From: Rubrivivax sp.
GTDB lineage: Bacteria; Pseudomonadota; Gammaproteobacteria; Burkholderiales; Burkholderiaceae_C
Direction of reading: 5' to 3'
Length of the DNA stretch: 11,757 bases
NCBI GenBank assembly: GCA_030693565.1
Contig: JAUYAJ010000234.1
Location: forward strand, 1 to 11,757
Notes under the pieces: model-generated
What the model was told of the DNA's origin: nothing
Seen by the model: only the letters and a program-made list of their open reading frames with translations
Databases searched by the model: none
Shown: positions 1 through 7,496 of the stretch, in pieces
Position numbering within the stretch: the stretch's first letter is position 1
Layout of the letters: each line of letters starts with the position of its first letter
Translations under genes and position numbers: made by a program

Positions 1-1429
<1,429 letters not shown>

Positions 1430-1462
1430 GGGCAGTCCGGCGGGTAAGGGCCTGGCCCGGCG

Positions 1463-1506
1463 CTGCGGCTCACCCGCAGCCCCGTGGCGGGGCGCATCAG
1501 GTGAGC
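1463..1506 (-). promoter_or_regulatory. Putative expression platform of the SAH riboswitch (anti-P1 pairing and two hairpins)
   Basis: Just downstream of the aptamer, GGTGAGC (1474-1468) is the exact complement of GCTCACC (1506-1500), which contains the 3' strand of aptamer stem P1. The two pairings exclude each other. When P1 forms, GGTGAGC is free to sit in a local hairpin CTGCGG/CCGCAG (1479-1474 with 1468-1463). A further hairpin GCCCCG-CCA-CGGGGC lies at 1493-1479. No U-tract follows, so an intrinsic terminator is unlikely; control of translation or of Rho access is more plausible. How this reaches the start codon about 35 nt downstream is not resolved. The complementarity is seen directly; the switching role is inferred. 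Confidence 0.5.
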
Positions 1507-1597
1507 GCCGACAACTTGCACAGGCTGAACCTGCGCGTTGCCGGGCCTGGCGGTGTGGGCCTTGTAGGCCTTCACCGTTGCAACGCTCCCCGGCAAC
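1501..1597 (-). promoter_or_regulatory. S-adenosylhomocysteine (SAH) riboswitch aptamer upstream of metH
   Basis: Read on the minus strand, the leader matches the SAH riboswitch family (Rfam RF01057) in core sequence and fold. P1 pairs GAGCG (1588-1584) with CGCTC (1507-1503). P2 pairs CGGTG (1577-1573) with CACCG (1555-1551) and is capped by a GGCC/GGCC stem with loop TACAA. A 9-bp pseudoknot pairs GTTGCCGGG (1597-1589) with CCCGGCAAC (1545-1537). An extra hairpin GCGCAGG/CCTGTGC (1536-1518) fills the variable segment. The conserved GAGCG-T-TGCAAC, GCCAGGC and CGGCGCTCAC blocks are all present and in order. Known members turn genes on when SAH builds up, which suits an enzyme that consumes homocysteine. 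The fold was worked out by hand, but the pseudoknot and stems are exact apart from one G-U pair. Confidence 0.92.
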
Positions 1598-1604
1598 AGC
1601 GGCC

Positions 1605-1610
1605 ATTATC
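1605..1610 (-). promoter_or_regulatory. Putative -10 element for metH (B12 half)
   Basis: GATAAT (1610 to 1605 on the minus strand) matches TATAAT at five of six positions. Counting seven bases on puts transcription start at about 1598, one base before the first paired base of the SAH aptamer pseudoknot (1597). This agreement is the main support. No convincing -35 hexamer is seen; AAGACA lies upstream with a short 15-bp spacer. Confidence 0.6.
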
Positions 1611-1689
1611 GGCGCTTCGGCGGGCTGTCTTCTTGCGAGATGGGCGATGATGGTCGCCTAGACGATCGCTTCCACGCCAGGAGGCCTGC

Positions 1690-2112
1690 ATGGTTCCGTT
1701 CCGGGTCCACCACATTGACCACCTCGTGCTGCGCGTGCAGGACATGGCGCGCTCCGAGCGCTTTTATGTCGACGTGCTCGGCTGTGAGGTCGCGCGGCGC
1801 CGCGACGAACTCGGCCTGGTGCACCTGCGCGCCGGCACCTCGCTGATCGACCTGGTGGCTGTCGACGGCCCGCTCGGTCGACCGGGTGGCGCCGCCGCTG
1901 CGGCCCAGGCTCGCAACCTCGACCACTTGTGTCTGCGCATCGAGCCATTCGACGAAGCGGCGCTGACGGCGCACCTGGCGCGCCATGGCCTGGCAGCGGA
2001 TGGCAGCGCCCAGCCGCGCTTCGGCGCCGACGGCGTCGGGCCGTCGATCTACCTCAGCGACCCCGACGGCAACCGGGTCGAGCTCAAGGGCGCGCCAGCG
2101 GCCGGCACCTGA
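1690..2112 (+). CDS. VOC-family (glyoxalase/bleomycin-resistance fold) protein
   Basis: This 140-residue protein consists of one vicinal-oxygen-chelate domain made of two beta-alpha-beta-beta-beta modules. Module 1 starts IDHLVLRVQDMARSERFYVDVLG (about 9-31) and module 2 starts LDHLCLRI (78-85), ending SDPDGNRVELKG (123-134). By the pattern of the fold, likely metal ligands are H11, D54, H79 and E131; D54 stands where glyoxalase I has Glu. Small VOC proteins include lyases, dioxygenases and thiol transferases, and nothing here picks the substrate. The start is supported by AGGAGG at 1679-1684, five bases before the ATG. A TAGACG at 1659-1664 is a weak -10 candidate. The gene lies between the two metH halves on the opposite strand, divergent from one and convergent with the other (10-bp gap, with a GCGGCCGC palindrome at 2115-2122). 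The fold is confident; the function is unknown. Confidence 0.9.
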   Translation: MVPFRVHHIDHLVLRVQDMARSERFYVDVLGCEVARRRDELGLVHLRAGTSLIDLVAVDGPLGRPGGAAAAAQARNLDHLCLRIEPFDEAALTAHLARHGLAADGSAQPRFGADGVGPSIYLSDPDGNRVELKGAPAAGT

Positions 2113-2122
2113 ACGCGGCCGC

Positions 2123-3178
2123 TCAGACGTCGACGAGTGCGGTGAACGGGTGCGGGTTCAGGCTGCGTGGCTGGTAGGCGCCGACGCGGCGCGCGATCTC
2201 GGCGATGTGCTCGGGCGTCGTGCCGCAGCAGCCGCCGGCGATGTTCAGAAAACCGACGCGGGCGAAGTCCGCCATCAAACCGCCGGTCACGTCCGGCGTC
2301 TCGTCGAAGCCGGTGTCGCTCATCGGGTTGGGCAGGCCGGCGTTGGGGTAGCAGCTGATGAAGGTGTCGCCGGCCACCTTGGCCAGTTCTTCGATGTAAG
2401 GCCGCATCAGCGCCGCGCCGAGGGCGCAGTTCAGCCCCACCGCCAGCGGCCGTGCATGGCGCACCGAATGCCAGAAGGCGGCCACGGTCTGGCCCGAGAG
2501 GATGCGGCCCGAGGCGTCGGTGACAGTGCCCGAGATGATGACTGGCAGGCGTTCGCCGCTGTCTTCCATCAACTCGTCGAGGGCGAAGATCGCCGCCTTG
2601 GCATTCAGCGTATCGAAGATGGTCTCGACCAGGAAAAGGTCGCAGCCACCTTCGAGCAAGCCTTCGGCCTGCTCGCGGTAGGCGGCGCGCAGCTGCTCGA
2701 AGCTGACGTTGCGGGCGCCGGCGTCGTTGACGTCGGGGCTGATGCTGGCCGTGCGCGGTGTCGGCCCGAGCGCGCCGGCCACGAAGCGCGGCTTGTCGGC
2801 GCTGCTGAAGCGGTCGCAGGCGGCGCGGGCGATGCGCGCGGCGGCCACGTTCATCTCGCGTGCCAGCGGCGCCAGGTCGTAGTCTTCCTGCGCGATCGAG
2901 GTGGCGCCGAAGGTGTTGGTCTCGATGATGTCGGCGCCGGCGGCCAGGTAGGCCTCGTGGATGGCGCCGATGATGTCGGGCCGCGACAGCACCAGCAACT
3001 CGTTGTTGCCCTTCAAGTCCTTGCCATGCTCGCGCAGCCGCTCGCCGCGGAAGTCGGCCTCGGTCAGGCGGTGGCGCTGGATCATCGTGCCCATCGCACC
3101 GTCGATGATGGCGATGCGTTGGCGCAAGATGCCGGGCAGGGCGGCACCACGGGTATAGGGGGTCGAGCGGGAGTTCAT
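2123..3178 (-). CDS. metH: Methionine synthase, homocysteine-binding (S-methyltransferase) half
   Basis: This 351-residue protein is the zinc-dependent homocysteine-binding domain of MetH, encoded as its own gene. It opens with IAIIDGAMGTMIQ (22-34), continues with ADIIETNTFGATSIAQEDY (82-100), and carries the three zinc-ligand cysteines: C251 in GLNCALGA and C317/C318 in GGCCGTT. Zinc activates the homocysteine thiol for methyl transfer from methylcobalamin held by the partner encoded at 1-1429. The length fits one domain, not the roughly 1,200 residues of full MetH, so this is the split form known from Burkholderiales and not a truncation. The frame continues upstream to an ATG at 3223, but the ATG at 3178 (MNSRSTPYTR) is preferred because it starts just before the conserved domain and lies six bases after a TACAAT box. 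No Shine-Dalgarno sequence precedes it. The name metH is shared with the other half. Confidence 0.95.
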   Translation of the reverse strand: MNSRSTPYTRGAALPGILRQRIAIIDGAMGTMIQRHRLTEADFRGERLREHGKDLKGNNELLVLSRPDIIGAIHEAYLAAGADIIETNTFGATSIAQEDYDLAPLAREMNVAAARIARAACDRFSSADKPRFVAGALGPTPRTASISPDVNDAGARNVSFEQLRAAYREQAEGLLEGGCDLFLVETIFDTLNAKAAIFALDELMEDSGERLPVIISGTVTDASGRILSGQTVAAFWHSVRHARPLAVGLNCALGAALMRPYIEELAKVAGDTFISCYPNAGLPNPMSDTGFDETPDVTGGLMADFARVGFLNIAGGCCGTTPEHIAEIARRVGAYQPRSLNPHPFTALVDV

Positions 3179-3184
3179 GCCCCG

Positions 3185-3190
3185 ATTGTA
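3185..3190 (-). promoter_or_regulatory. Putative -10 element giving a leaderless metH (homocysteine half) transcript
   Basis: TACAAT (3190 to 3185, minus strand) differs from TATAAT at one position and is followed by CGGGGC and then the ATG at 3178. The usual six-to-seven-base distance puts transcription start on the A of the start codon. The absence of any Shine-Dalgarno sequence agrees with a leaderless mRNA. No good -35 hexamer is visible. The flanking sequence TTCCTA-C-AATCGG recurs almost exactly upstream of the gene at 3251-4099. Confidence 0.55.
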
Positions 3191-3250
3191 GGAAGCTGCC
3201 GCCCACGGCACACGACGGCGCATGGACTGCCCCGGCAGCCTGCTACTGCG

Positions 3251-4099
3251 TCAGAGCCGGTTGCCGGGCCGGCGACGCTTGCGGCTGCTGCCTTGAGCCA
3301 GCGCGGCCAGCACCGACATCAGGCCTTGCGGGGCCTGGCCCGGCGCGACGTGGCGGCGCCAATGCTGGTCGATCGCCAGCAAGCCCAGCAGCGGCAGCAC
3401 CAGCAGCGTGGCGGCGACGCTGAGCAGCAGCGCTGGCAGCTCGGCGTGGTGAGCCGAAGCGACCTGGGCGCTGATGCGGCCGCCTTCCATCAACATGTCC
3501 TGGCCCAGCACCAGGGCCAGGCCGAACAGCACGCCGGCGAGCAGCCGCCAGAGCTTGCGCCATATGCCACTTCCGCCACTTCGGCCGCTGCGGCCCGGGC
3601 CGATGAAGGCGATGCCCAGTGCGGCGGTGCTGCCCAGCGCCGTCGTCAGCGGCGCCATGGCCAGCCCCGGCGAGCGCCAGTGCAGGCCGGGATCAAACCC
3701 CATCGACTGCAGCAGCAGCGCTTGCACCGCCAATGCCGCCAGCGCCAGCAGCAGGCCGCAGCCGAACGCGACCCGCCTTCGCGGTCGTACCCCCATCCAG
3801 GTCACGGCGGGCGCGCTGAGCAACAGCGCCAGCGCCCAGGCGCCCAGGGCCAGCGGCTGGCGAAAGCCGATCGGGAAGGCCCAGGCCTGACTGCTGATGC
3901 CGATCACCATCGCGGCCCAGATCCCCGAGCCCAAGGCCAGCGAACCGGCGACGACATGTGCCGCTGCCCCGGCGCCACGCGCGCGCCGCGCTTCGCGCAT
4001 GCTGCGCATCGCCACCCAGGCCGCCAGTGCGGCCACCAGCCAGGCCAGCAGCCACAGCAGCGGTGTTGTTTCAGGCAGGCTGGTTGCGTCTTCGCTCAT
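3251..4099 (-). CDS. Seven-helix inner-membrane protein, degenerate MHYT-like
   Basis: This 282-residue protein has about seven hydrophobic segments (near 13-31, 48-68, 83-101, 112-131, 148-166, 187-202 and 223-243) and a basic C-terminus (RKRRRPGNR). The pattern resembles the MHYT sensor domain, in which three repeats carry His/Met groups proposed to bind a metal. GSGIWAAMVIGI (57-68) lines up with the family's G-x-GIWSMHFIGM, but Met replaces the histidine. LLLQSMGF (128-135) and LGQDMLME (198-205) stand where MHYTGM would be. There is no attached GGDEF, EAL or kinase domain. The call rests on pattern memory and may be wrong; plain 'membrane protein of unknown function' is the safe reading. 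Its own TAGAAT box (4126-4131) lies upstream, so it need not be transcribed with the ATPase gene 60 bp away. The Shine-Dalgarno signal is weak. Confidence 0.7.
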   Translation of the reverse strand: MSEDATSLPETTPLLWLLAWLVAALAAWVAMRSMREARRARGAGAAAHVVAGSLALGSGIWAAMVIGISSQAWAFPIGFRQPLALGAWALALLLSAPAVTWMGVRPRRRVAFGCGLLLALAALAVQALLLQSMGFDPGLHWRSPGLAMAPLTTALGSTAALGIAFIGPGRSGRSGGSGIWRKLWRLLAGVLFGLALVLGQDMLMEGGRISAQVASAHHAELPALLLSVAATLLVLPLLGLLAIDQHWRRHVAPGQAPQGLMSVLAALAQGSSRKRRRPGNRL

Positions 4100-4125
4100 C
4101 GCTCAAGGGTCACTCTCAGCCGCCG

Positions 4126-4131
4126 ATTCTA
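4126..4131 (-). promoter_or_regulatory. Putative -10 element for the MHYT-like membrane protein gene
   Basis: TAGAAT (4131 to 4126, minus strand) matches the -10 consensus at five of six positions and lies 26 bases before the ATG at 4099, leaving a leader of about 20 nt. The surrounding 13 bases, TTCCTA-G-AATCGG, match the metH box at 3182-3194 except at one position. No clear -35 element is seen. Confidence 0.5.
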
Positions 4132-4159
4132 GGAAAGTCGGCGCTGCGCTGCAGGGCGC

Positions 4160-6490
4160 TCAGGCCGGCCGCTGCGGCTGCCCGAAACCGATGCCGCGGC
4201 GCTGGCGCACCTCGGGCTTGACGCGGTGCTCGCTCTCCAGCTGCGAGAGGAACTCGTCGGCGTCGAAGGGCAGGGCGAGGATCTCGACCTGGCGCTGCAC
4301 GGCGGCGAAGTCGCCATGCACGAGCTGGTCGAGCGCGGCCAGGCGCTGGCGCTGCTCGGCGGTCAGCGCCGCGGCGTCGCCGGCCAGCGCTTCGGCGACG
4401 AACATGCGTTCGCGCTGCGGCGCCGTCAGCGGCTGGAAGCGCAGCTTGAAGGTGAAGCGGCGCAGCGCCGCTTCGTCGAGCTCTTCGAACAGGTTGGTGG
4501 TGCAGATGAAGATGCCGGCAAAACGCTCCATGCCTTGCAGCATCTCGTTGACCTCGCTGACTTCGTAGTGGCGCTCGGCCAGGCGGCGGCTGCGCAGAAA
4601 GCTGTCGGCTTCGTCGAGCAGCAGCACCGCGTCTTCGCTCTGCGCTTCCTCGAACATGCGGGCCATGTTCTGTTCGGTCTCGCCGACGTATTTGCTGGCG
4701 ATGTCGCTGGTCTGGCGGATCATCAGCGGGCGCTGCAAGGCCTGGGCGATGTGCTCGGCCAGCGCCGTCTTGCCGGTGCCCGGTGCGCCGTAAAAGCACA
4801 GCGTGCCATGGCCGCGGCGCTGCAGCGCCTCGATGATGCGCGCCGGCTCGAAGCGCGACTCGACATTGAGCAGCGACAAGTCGTAGCGCGTCACCACCGG
4901 CCGCGCGCCGCGTTCGGCGCCGGCGCTGCCCAGCGCGCGGTCGGCGTTGCCGAGCTGGCGTTCGATCAGCGCTTCGAAGCCCGCCGCGTCGCGCTCCAGC
5001 AACTCGCCATGCGCGAGCTTGGCAAAGCGCACCGCGGTGCGGATCTGCGCCGGCGTCAGGCCGCGGCGTTCGGCCAGCCGGGTGGCAAAGCCTTCACCCA
5101 CCGGCGCTCCCACCAGCGCGCGCGTGACCAGTGCTTCACGCGCCCCGGGCGGCGGCGACTTCAGCAGCATGTGGTACTGGAAGCGGCGCCGGAACGCCGG
5201 GTCGATCTGCTCGATGCGGTTGGTGATCCAGATCACCGGCACCGGGTTGGTTTCCAGGATCTGGTTGACCCAGGCCTTGCCGCTGACGCTGCCCGAGGGC
5301 GCGGCGTCGCTGCTGTCCAGGCGCGCGATCAGCTGCGCCGCTTCGCTGGAGATTGGCGGGAACACGTCCTCGACCTCGTCGAACAGCAAAGCGACATCGG
5401 CGCTGCCTTTGAGGAAGACCTGGCTGATCTGCAGGCTTCGGTAACGGTCACGGCCGGACAGGCTGTTGCCGTCGCGATCGGCGTATTCGACCTCGTAGAG
5501 CTCGAGCCCGGCGGCCTCGGCGCAGACTTTGGCCAGCTCGGTCTTGCCGGTGCCCGGCGGACCGAAGAGCAGCACGTTGACGCCGGCTTCCTTGCGCTGG
5601 GCGGCGTTTTTCAGCAGCGCGGTGAGCACGCGGGCGTCGTCGGCGACGAAAGCGAAGTCGCTGCCCGCCAGCGCGCTCTTCGTTGCTGGCCGCGTGAACA
5701 CCGCCATCAGGTCGCTGGGGCCGCGGTATTCGCGCATCAGCACCGGCGGCAGCTGTTCGCTGACCTTCATCAAGTCGGCCAGGTCGGTGATGTGCTGTTC
5801 TGACAGCAGGTTCTCGATCATGCCGATGCGCTCGAGCCGCGAGCCGGCGCGCAAGGCGTCGGCGACCTCGTCGGCTTCGACGCCGGCCACCGCGGCGATC
5901 GCGGCATAAGCCTCCTGCGCGTTGCCGACCTTGAACTCCACCAGCAAACCGCGCAGGTCGCGCTGGTAGCGCGCCAGCGTGCCGTAGAGCAGCAGCGCGC
6001 GTTCGGCCGGGTTGAGCTGCAGCAGGCCGGCCAGCGCGTCGATGTTCTTCTGCACCAGCGCCGACTGCGTCTTCAGCCGCCGCTGCAGCGCCTCGCAGCT
6101 GGCGCCCAGCATGGCCAGCAAGTCCTTCGGTGCGTCCTTGATGTATTCGTCGACGTAGAAGAACAGCGTGCCCTCTTCATAGGCGCCATGCCAGGCGCCA
6201 AAGCGCTGGATGAAGGCCTCGTCGGTCAGCGCTTCGTGGCCGCGCCACAGCGCATTGCCTTTGCAGCGCTGCTTTAGGAAGGCGCGCAGCCGCGCCAGCA
6301 CCGGCAGCGGCCAGACCAGGTGGCGCCCGGTCAGCGACAGCAGGCTGCTCCAGTCGCGCCGCAGGTTGAAGCGGCCGGCCTGGCGCAGCGTCAGCGTGAG
6401 CACGAAGTGCGAGCACAGAAGGTCCAGAACCGGGGCTTCGGAAAGTCCCGGTGAGGACACGCAGCGCGCTTCGGCGGCCGACTTGGCCAT
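4160..6490 (-). CDS. Tandem AAA+ ATPase with uncharacterised N-terminal region
   Basis: This 776-residue cytoplasmic protein has two complete AAA+ modules of the SpoVK/Cdc48-like type. Module 1 has Walker A GPPGTGKT (310-317), Walker B VALLFDE (366-372), sensor-1 asparagine in WITN (421-424) and candidate arginine fingers in AFRRRF (432-437). Module 2 has GAPGTGKT (568-575), VLLLDEAD (622-629), CTTN (663-666) and ALRRF (675-679). Both keep the residues needed to bind and hydrolyse ATP, so both may be active. Residues 1-300 are helical-looking, have no motif I recognise, and probably set the target. The ATG at 6490 (MAKSAAEARC) is preferred to the one at 6664: GGAG precedes it, and the extra 58 residues look like non-coding translation. 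The gene stands alone ahead of the membrane protein gene (60-bp gap). A remodelling role is inferred; the substrate is unknown. Confidence 0.88.
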   Translation of the reverse strand: MAKSAAEARCVSSPGLSEAPVLDLLCSHFVLTLTLRQAGRFNLRRDWSSLLSLTGRHLVWPLPVLARLRAFLKQRCKGNALWRGHEALTDEAFIQRFGAWHGAYEEGTLFFYVDEYIKDAPKDLLAMLGASCEALQRRLKTQSALVQKNIDALAGLLQLNPAERALLLYGTLARYQRDLRGLLVEFKVGNAQEAYAAIAAVAGVEADEVADALRAGSRLERIGMIENLLSEQHITDLADLMKVSEQLPPVLMREYRGPSDLMAVFTRPATKSALAGSDFAFVADDARVLTALLKNAAQRKEAGVNVLLFGPPGTGKTELAKVCAEAAGLELYEVEYADRDGNSLSGRDRYRSLQISQVFLKGSADVALLFDEVEDVFPPISSEAAQLIARLDSSDAAPSGSVSGKAWVNQILETNPVPVIWITNRIEQIDPAFRRRFQYHMLLKSPPPGAREALVTRALVGAPVGEGFATRLAERRGLTPAQIRTAVRFAKLAHGELLERDAAGFEALIERQLGNADRALGSAGAERGARPVVTRYDLSLLNVESRFEPARIIEALQRRGHGTLCFYGAPGTGKTALAEHIAQALQRPLMIRQTSDIASKYVGETEQNMARMFEEAQSEDAVLLLDEADSFLRSRRLAERHYEVSEVNEMLQGMERFAGIFICTTNLFEELDEAALRRFTFKLRFQPLTAPQRERMFVAEALAGDAAALTAEQRQRLAALDQLVHGDFAAVQRQVEILALPFDADEFLSQLESEHRVKPEVRQRRGIGFGQPQRPA

Positions 6491-6526
6491 GGGGTCTCGG
6501 GCTCCGTCAGGGGTTGGCGACGGCCC

Positions 6527-6555
6527 ATCTTGGCGCAGCCGAGGCGCTGGCACAA
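6527..6555 (-). promoter_or_regulatory. Possible weak promoter for the AAA+ ATPase gene
   Basis: On the minus strand TTGTGC (6555-6550) and CAAGAT (6532-6527) are exactly 17 bp apart, about 36 bases before the ATG at 6490. Each hexamer matches consensus at only three of six positions, so this is a weak candidate. Its -35 end abuts the inverted repeat at 6556-6582. Confidence 0.3.
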
Positions 6556-6582
6556 GCCCCGGGCAAAGCCCTTGCCAGGGGC
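6556..6582. repeat. Strong inverted repeat (possible operator or hairpin)
   Basis: The outer arms GCCCC (6556-6560) and GGGGC (6578-6582) pair, as do the inner arms GGCAA (6562-6566) and TTGCC (6572-6576). They are separated by one G/A mismatch and enclose a five-base AGCCC loop. No T-tract follows on either strand, so it is not a typical terminator. Its place next to the weak ATPase promoter would fit a repressor site, but that is a guess. Confidence 0.6.
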
Positions 6583-6772
6583 CTATGGATCCGCTGCGCC
6601 TCGCTTGACCGCGACACCGATGTCCGCATTGCGGAAACCGTGGGTTTACAAGGCGATGCGCCAATCGAATCGTCGGCCAGGCGCGGATCCTCCCCGGTCC
6701 GGCGCGGCGGAGCGAGGCGGCGTCAAGCCGTCTCGATCTTCCAAGGTTTGATTTCCATCAGGAGTTCTTGTC

Positions 6773-7411
6773 ATGAAGTCGTCTTTTCGATACACCTTCG
6801 GTGTTGCCGCGTCGCTGGGCTGGGGCCTGGCGTCGACGATGGCGTCGGCCCAGCCGTACAGCCCCGGTCCTCAAGGCATGGGTCAAGGCATGGGTCATCG
6901 CCAAGGGGCGGGCACCTACACGCCGATGGCCGGGGCGGTTTCACACCTCACGAAGCAGGATGCCGGATCTGCCGCCGACATGGGCCTGGTGCACGCGCTG
7001 CTGATGCAGCATGAAAAGATCGAACGGACCGTGACCCAGTTGCCGAACGGCATCCAGACCGTCACCGAGTCGAACGATCCGCAAGTCGCGCAAAGCATCA
7101 AGGCCCATGTCGCCAGCATGTCCAAGCGATTGAGCGACGGGCGCGAATTCAACCTGTTCAGCGACACGATCCCGGTGTTGTTCGCGAACAAGGACAGGAT
7201 CGAGTCGACGGTGGAATTCACGGGCCGGGGGGCGATCGCGCGCCGAACGTCCACGGATGGCGCCGTCGTTGCCGCCCTGCAAGCGCACGCCAAGGAAGTC
7301 AGCGCGCTGGCGCAAGGCGGTATGGCTGAATTCCATCGCAACATGGCGACGCTGATGGCGCCGGGGGGCGGGCGAGCAGCCGCCGGCGCTGGAGCGTCCC
7401 GGACGCGATAG
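6773..7411 (+). CDS. Exported protein with two copies of a 50-residue repeat, function unknown
   Basis: This 212-residue protein starts with a Sec-type signal peptide (MKSSFR, hydrophobic core, probable cleavage after ASA at 26), so the mature form should be periplasmic. A Gly/Met/His-rich linker follows (QGMGQGMGHRQG, about 34-45). Residues 74-123 and 134-183 align without gaps as two copies of one unit, sharing positions in the pattern L-(6)-IE-x-TV-(5)-G-(6)-S-x-D-(2)-V-(6)-AH and ending in Gly. Copy 1 has H80 where copy 2 has K140; H112 and H172 are kept in both. I recall small exported proteins with this kind of repeat in other proteobacteria but know no function; the His and Met content could suggest metal binding. 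The start is supported by the signal peptide and AGGAG ahead of the ATG. It is transcribed alone and converges on the amidase operon. Confidence 0.85.
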   Translation: MKSSFRYTFGVAASLGWGLASTMASAQPYSPGPQGMGQGMGHRQGAGTYTPMAGAVSHLTKQDAGSAADMGLVHALLMQHEKIERTVTQLPNGIQTVTESNDPQVAQSIKAHVASMSKRLSDGREFNLFSDTIPVLFANKDRIESTVEFTGRGAIARRTSTDGAVVAALQAHAKEVSALAQGGMAEFHRNMATLMAPGGGRAAAGAGASRTR

Positions 7412-7475
7412 TGCGACAGTGCGTTCGGCTCGACGAACTTGCTGATGCCGGCCGAACCCGAACCCGGGCCGGGTC

Positions 7476-7495
7476 ACGGCGTGAAGTGACGCCGT
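7476..7495. terminator. Hairpin between convergent genes, possible bidirectional terminator
   Basis: ACGGCGT (7476-7482) and ACGCCGT (7489-7495) form a perfect 7-bp stem around a GAAGTG loop. It lies between the plus-strand stop (7411) and the minus-strand stop (7497), where a terminator serving both genes would be expected. There is no T-run on either side, so intrinsic termination would be weak. Confidence 0.45.
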
Positions 7496-7496
7496 C

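Larger units (their letters stand above)
6491..6772. other. Divergent intergenic region between the AAA+ ATPase and exported-protein genes
   Basis: This 282-bp stretch separates two divergent genes and contains no convincing gene. It holds a strong inverted repeat (6556-6582), a possible ATPase promoter (6527-6555, minus strand) and a pair of inverted GGATCCGC arms (6587-6594 and 6683-6690). The Shine-Dalgarno sequence of the plus-strand gene (AGGAG, about 8 bases before its ATG) is at the right end. No strong sigma-70 promoter was found for the plus-strand gene. Confidence 0.7.

Noticed and set aside
1479..1493. GCCCCG-CCA-CGGGGC hairpin as an intrinsic terminator for metH
   Set aside because: No T-tract follows it, and the sequence continues GC-rich into the gene.
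1985..4132. Plus-strand open frame of 715 codons
   Set aside because: It runs antisense to metH and the membrane protein gene and overlaps the VOC gene in another frame. Composition is low-complexity Arg/Gln/Ala and no motif is seen.
4226..5803. Plus-strand open frame of 525 codons
   Set aside because: It is antisense to the AAA+ ATPase, whose Walker motifs fix the coding strand; the translation is Ala/Gln/Arg-rich with no domain.
6605..6660. Possible promoter for the exported-protein gene (TTGACC, TTTACA and a GGAAACC that looks ECF-like)
   Set aside because: None of these is followed by a good -10 box at the right spacing, so no promoter is called.
6491..6664. Upstream extension of the ATPase to an ATG at 6664
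   Set aside because: The extra 58 residues look like non-coding translation, and the ATG at 6490 has a nearby GGAG.
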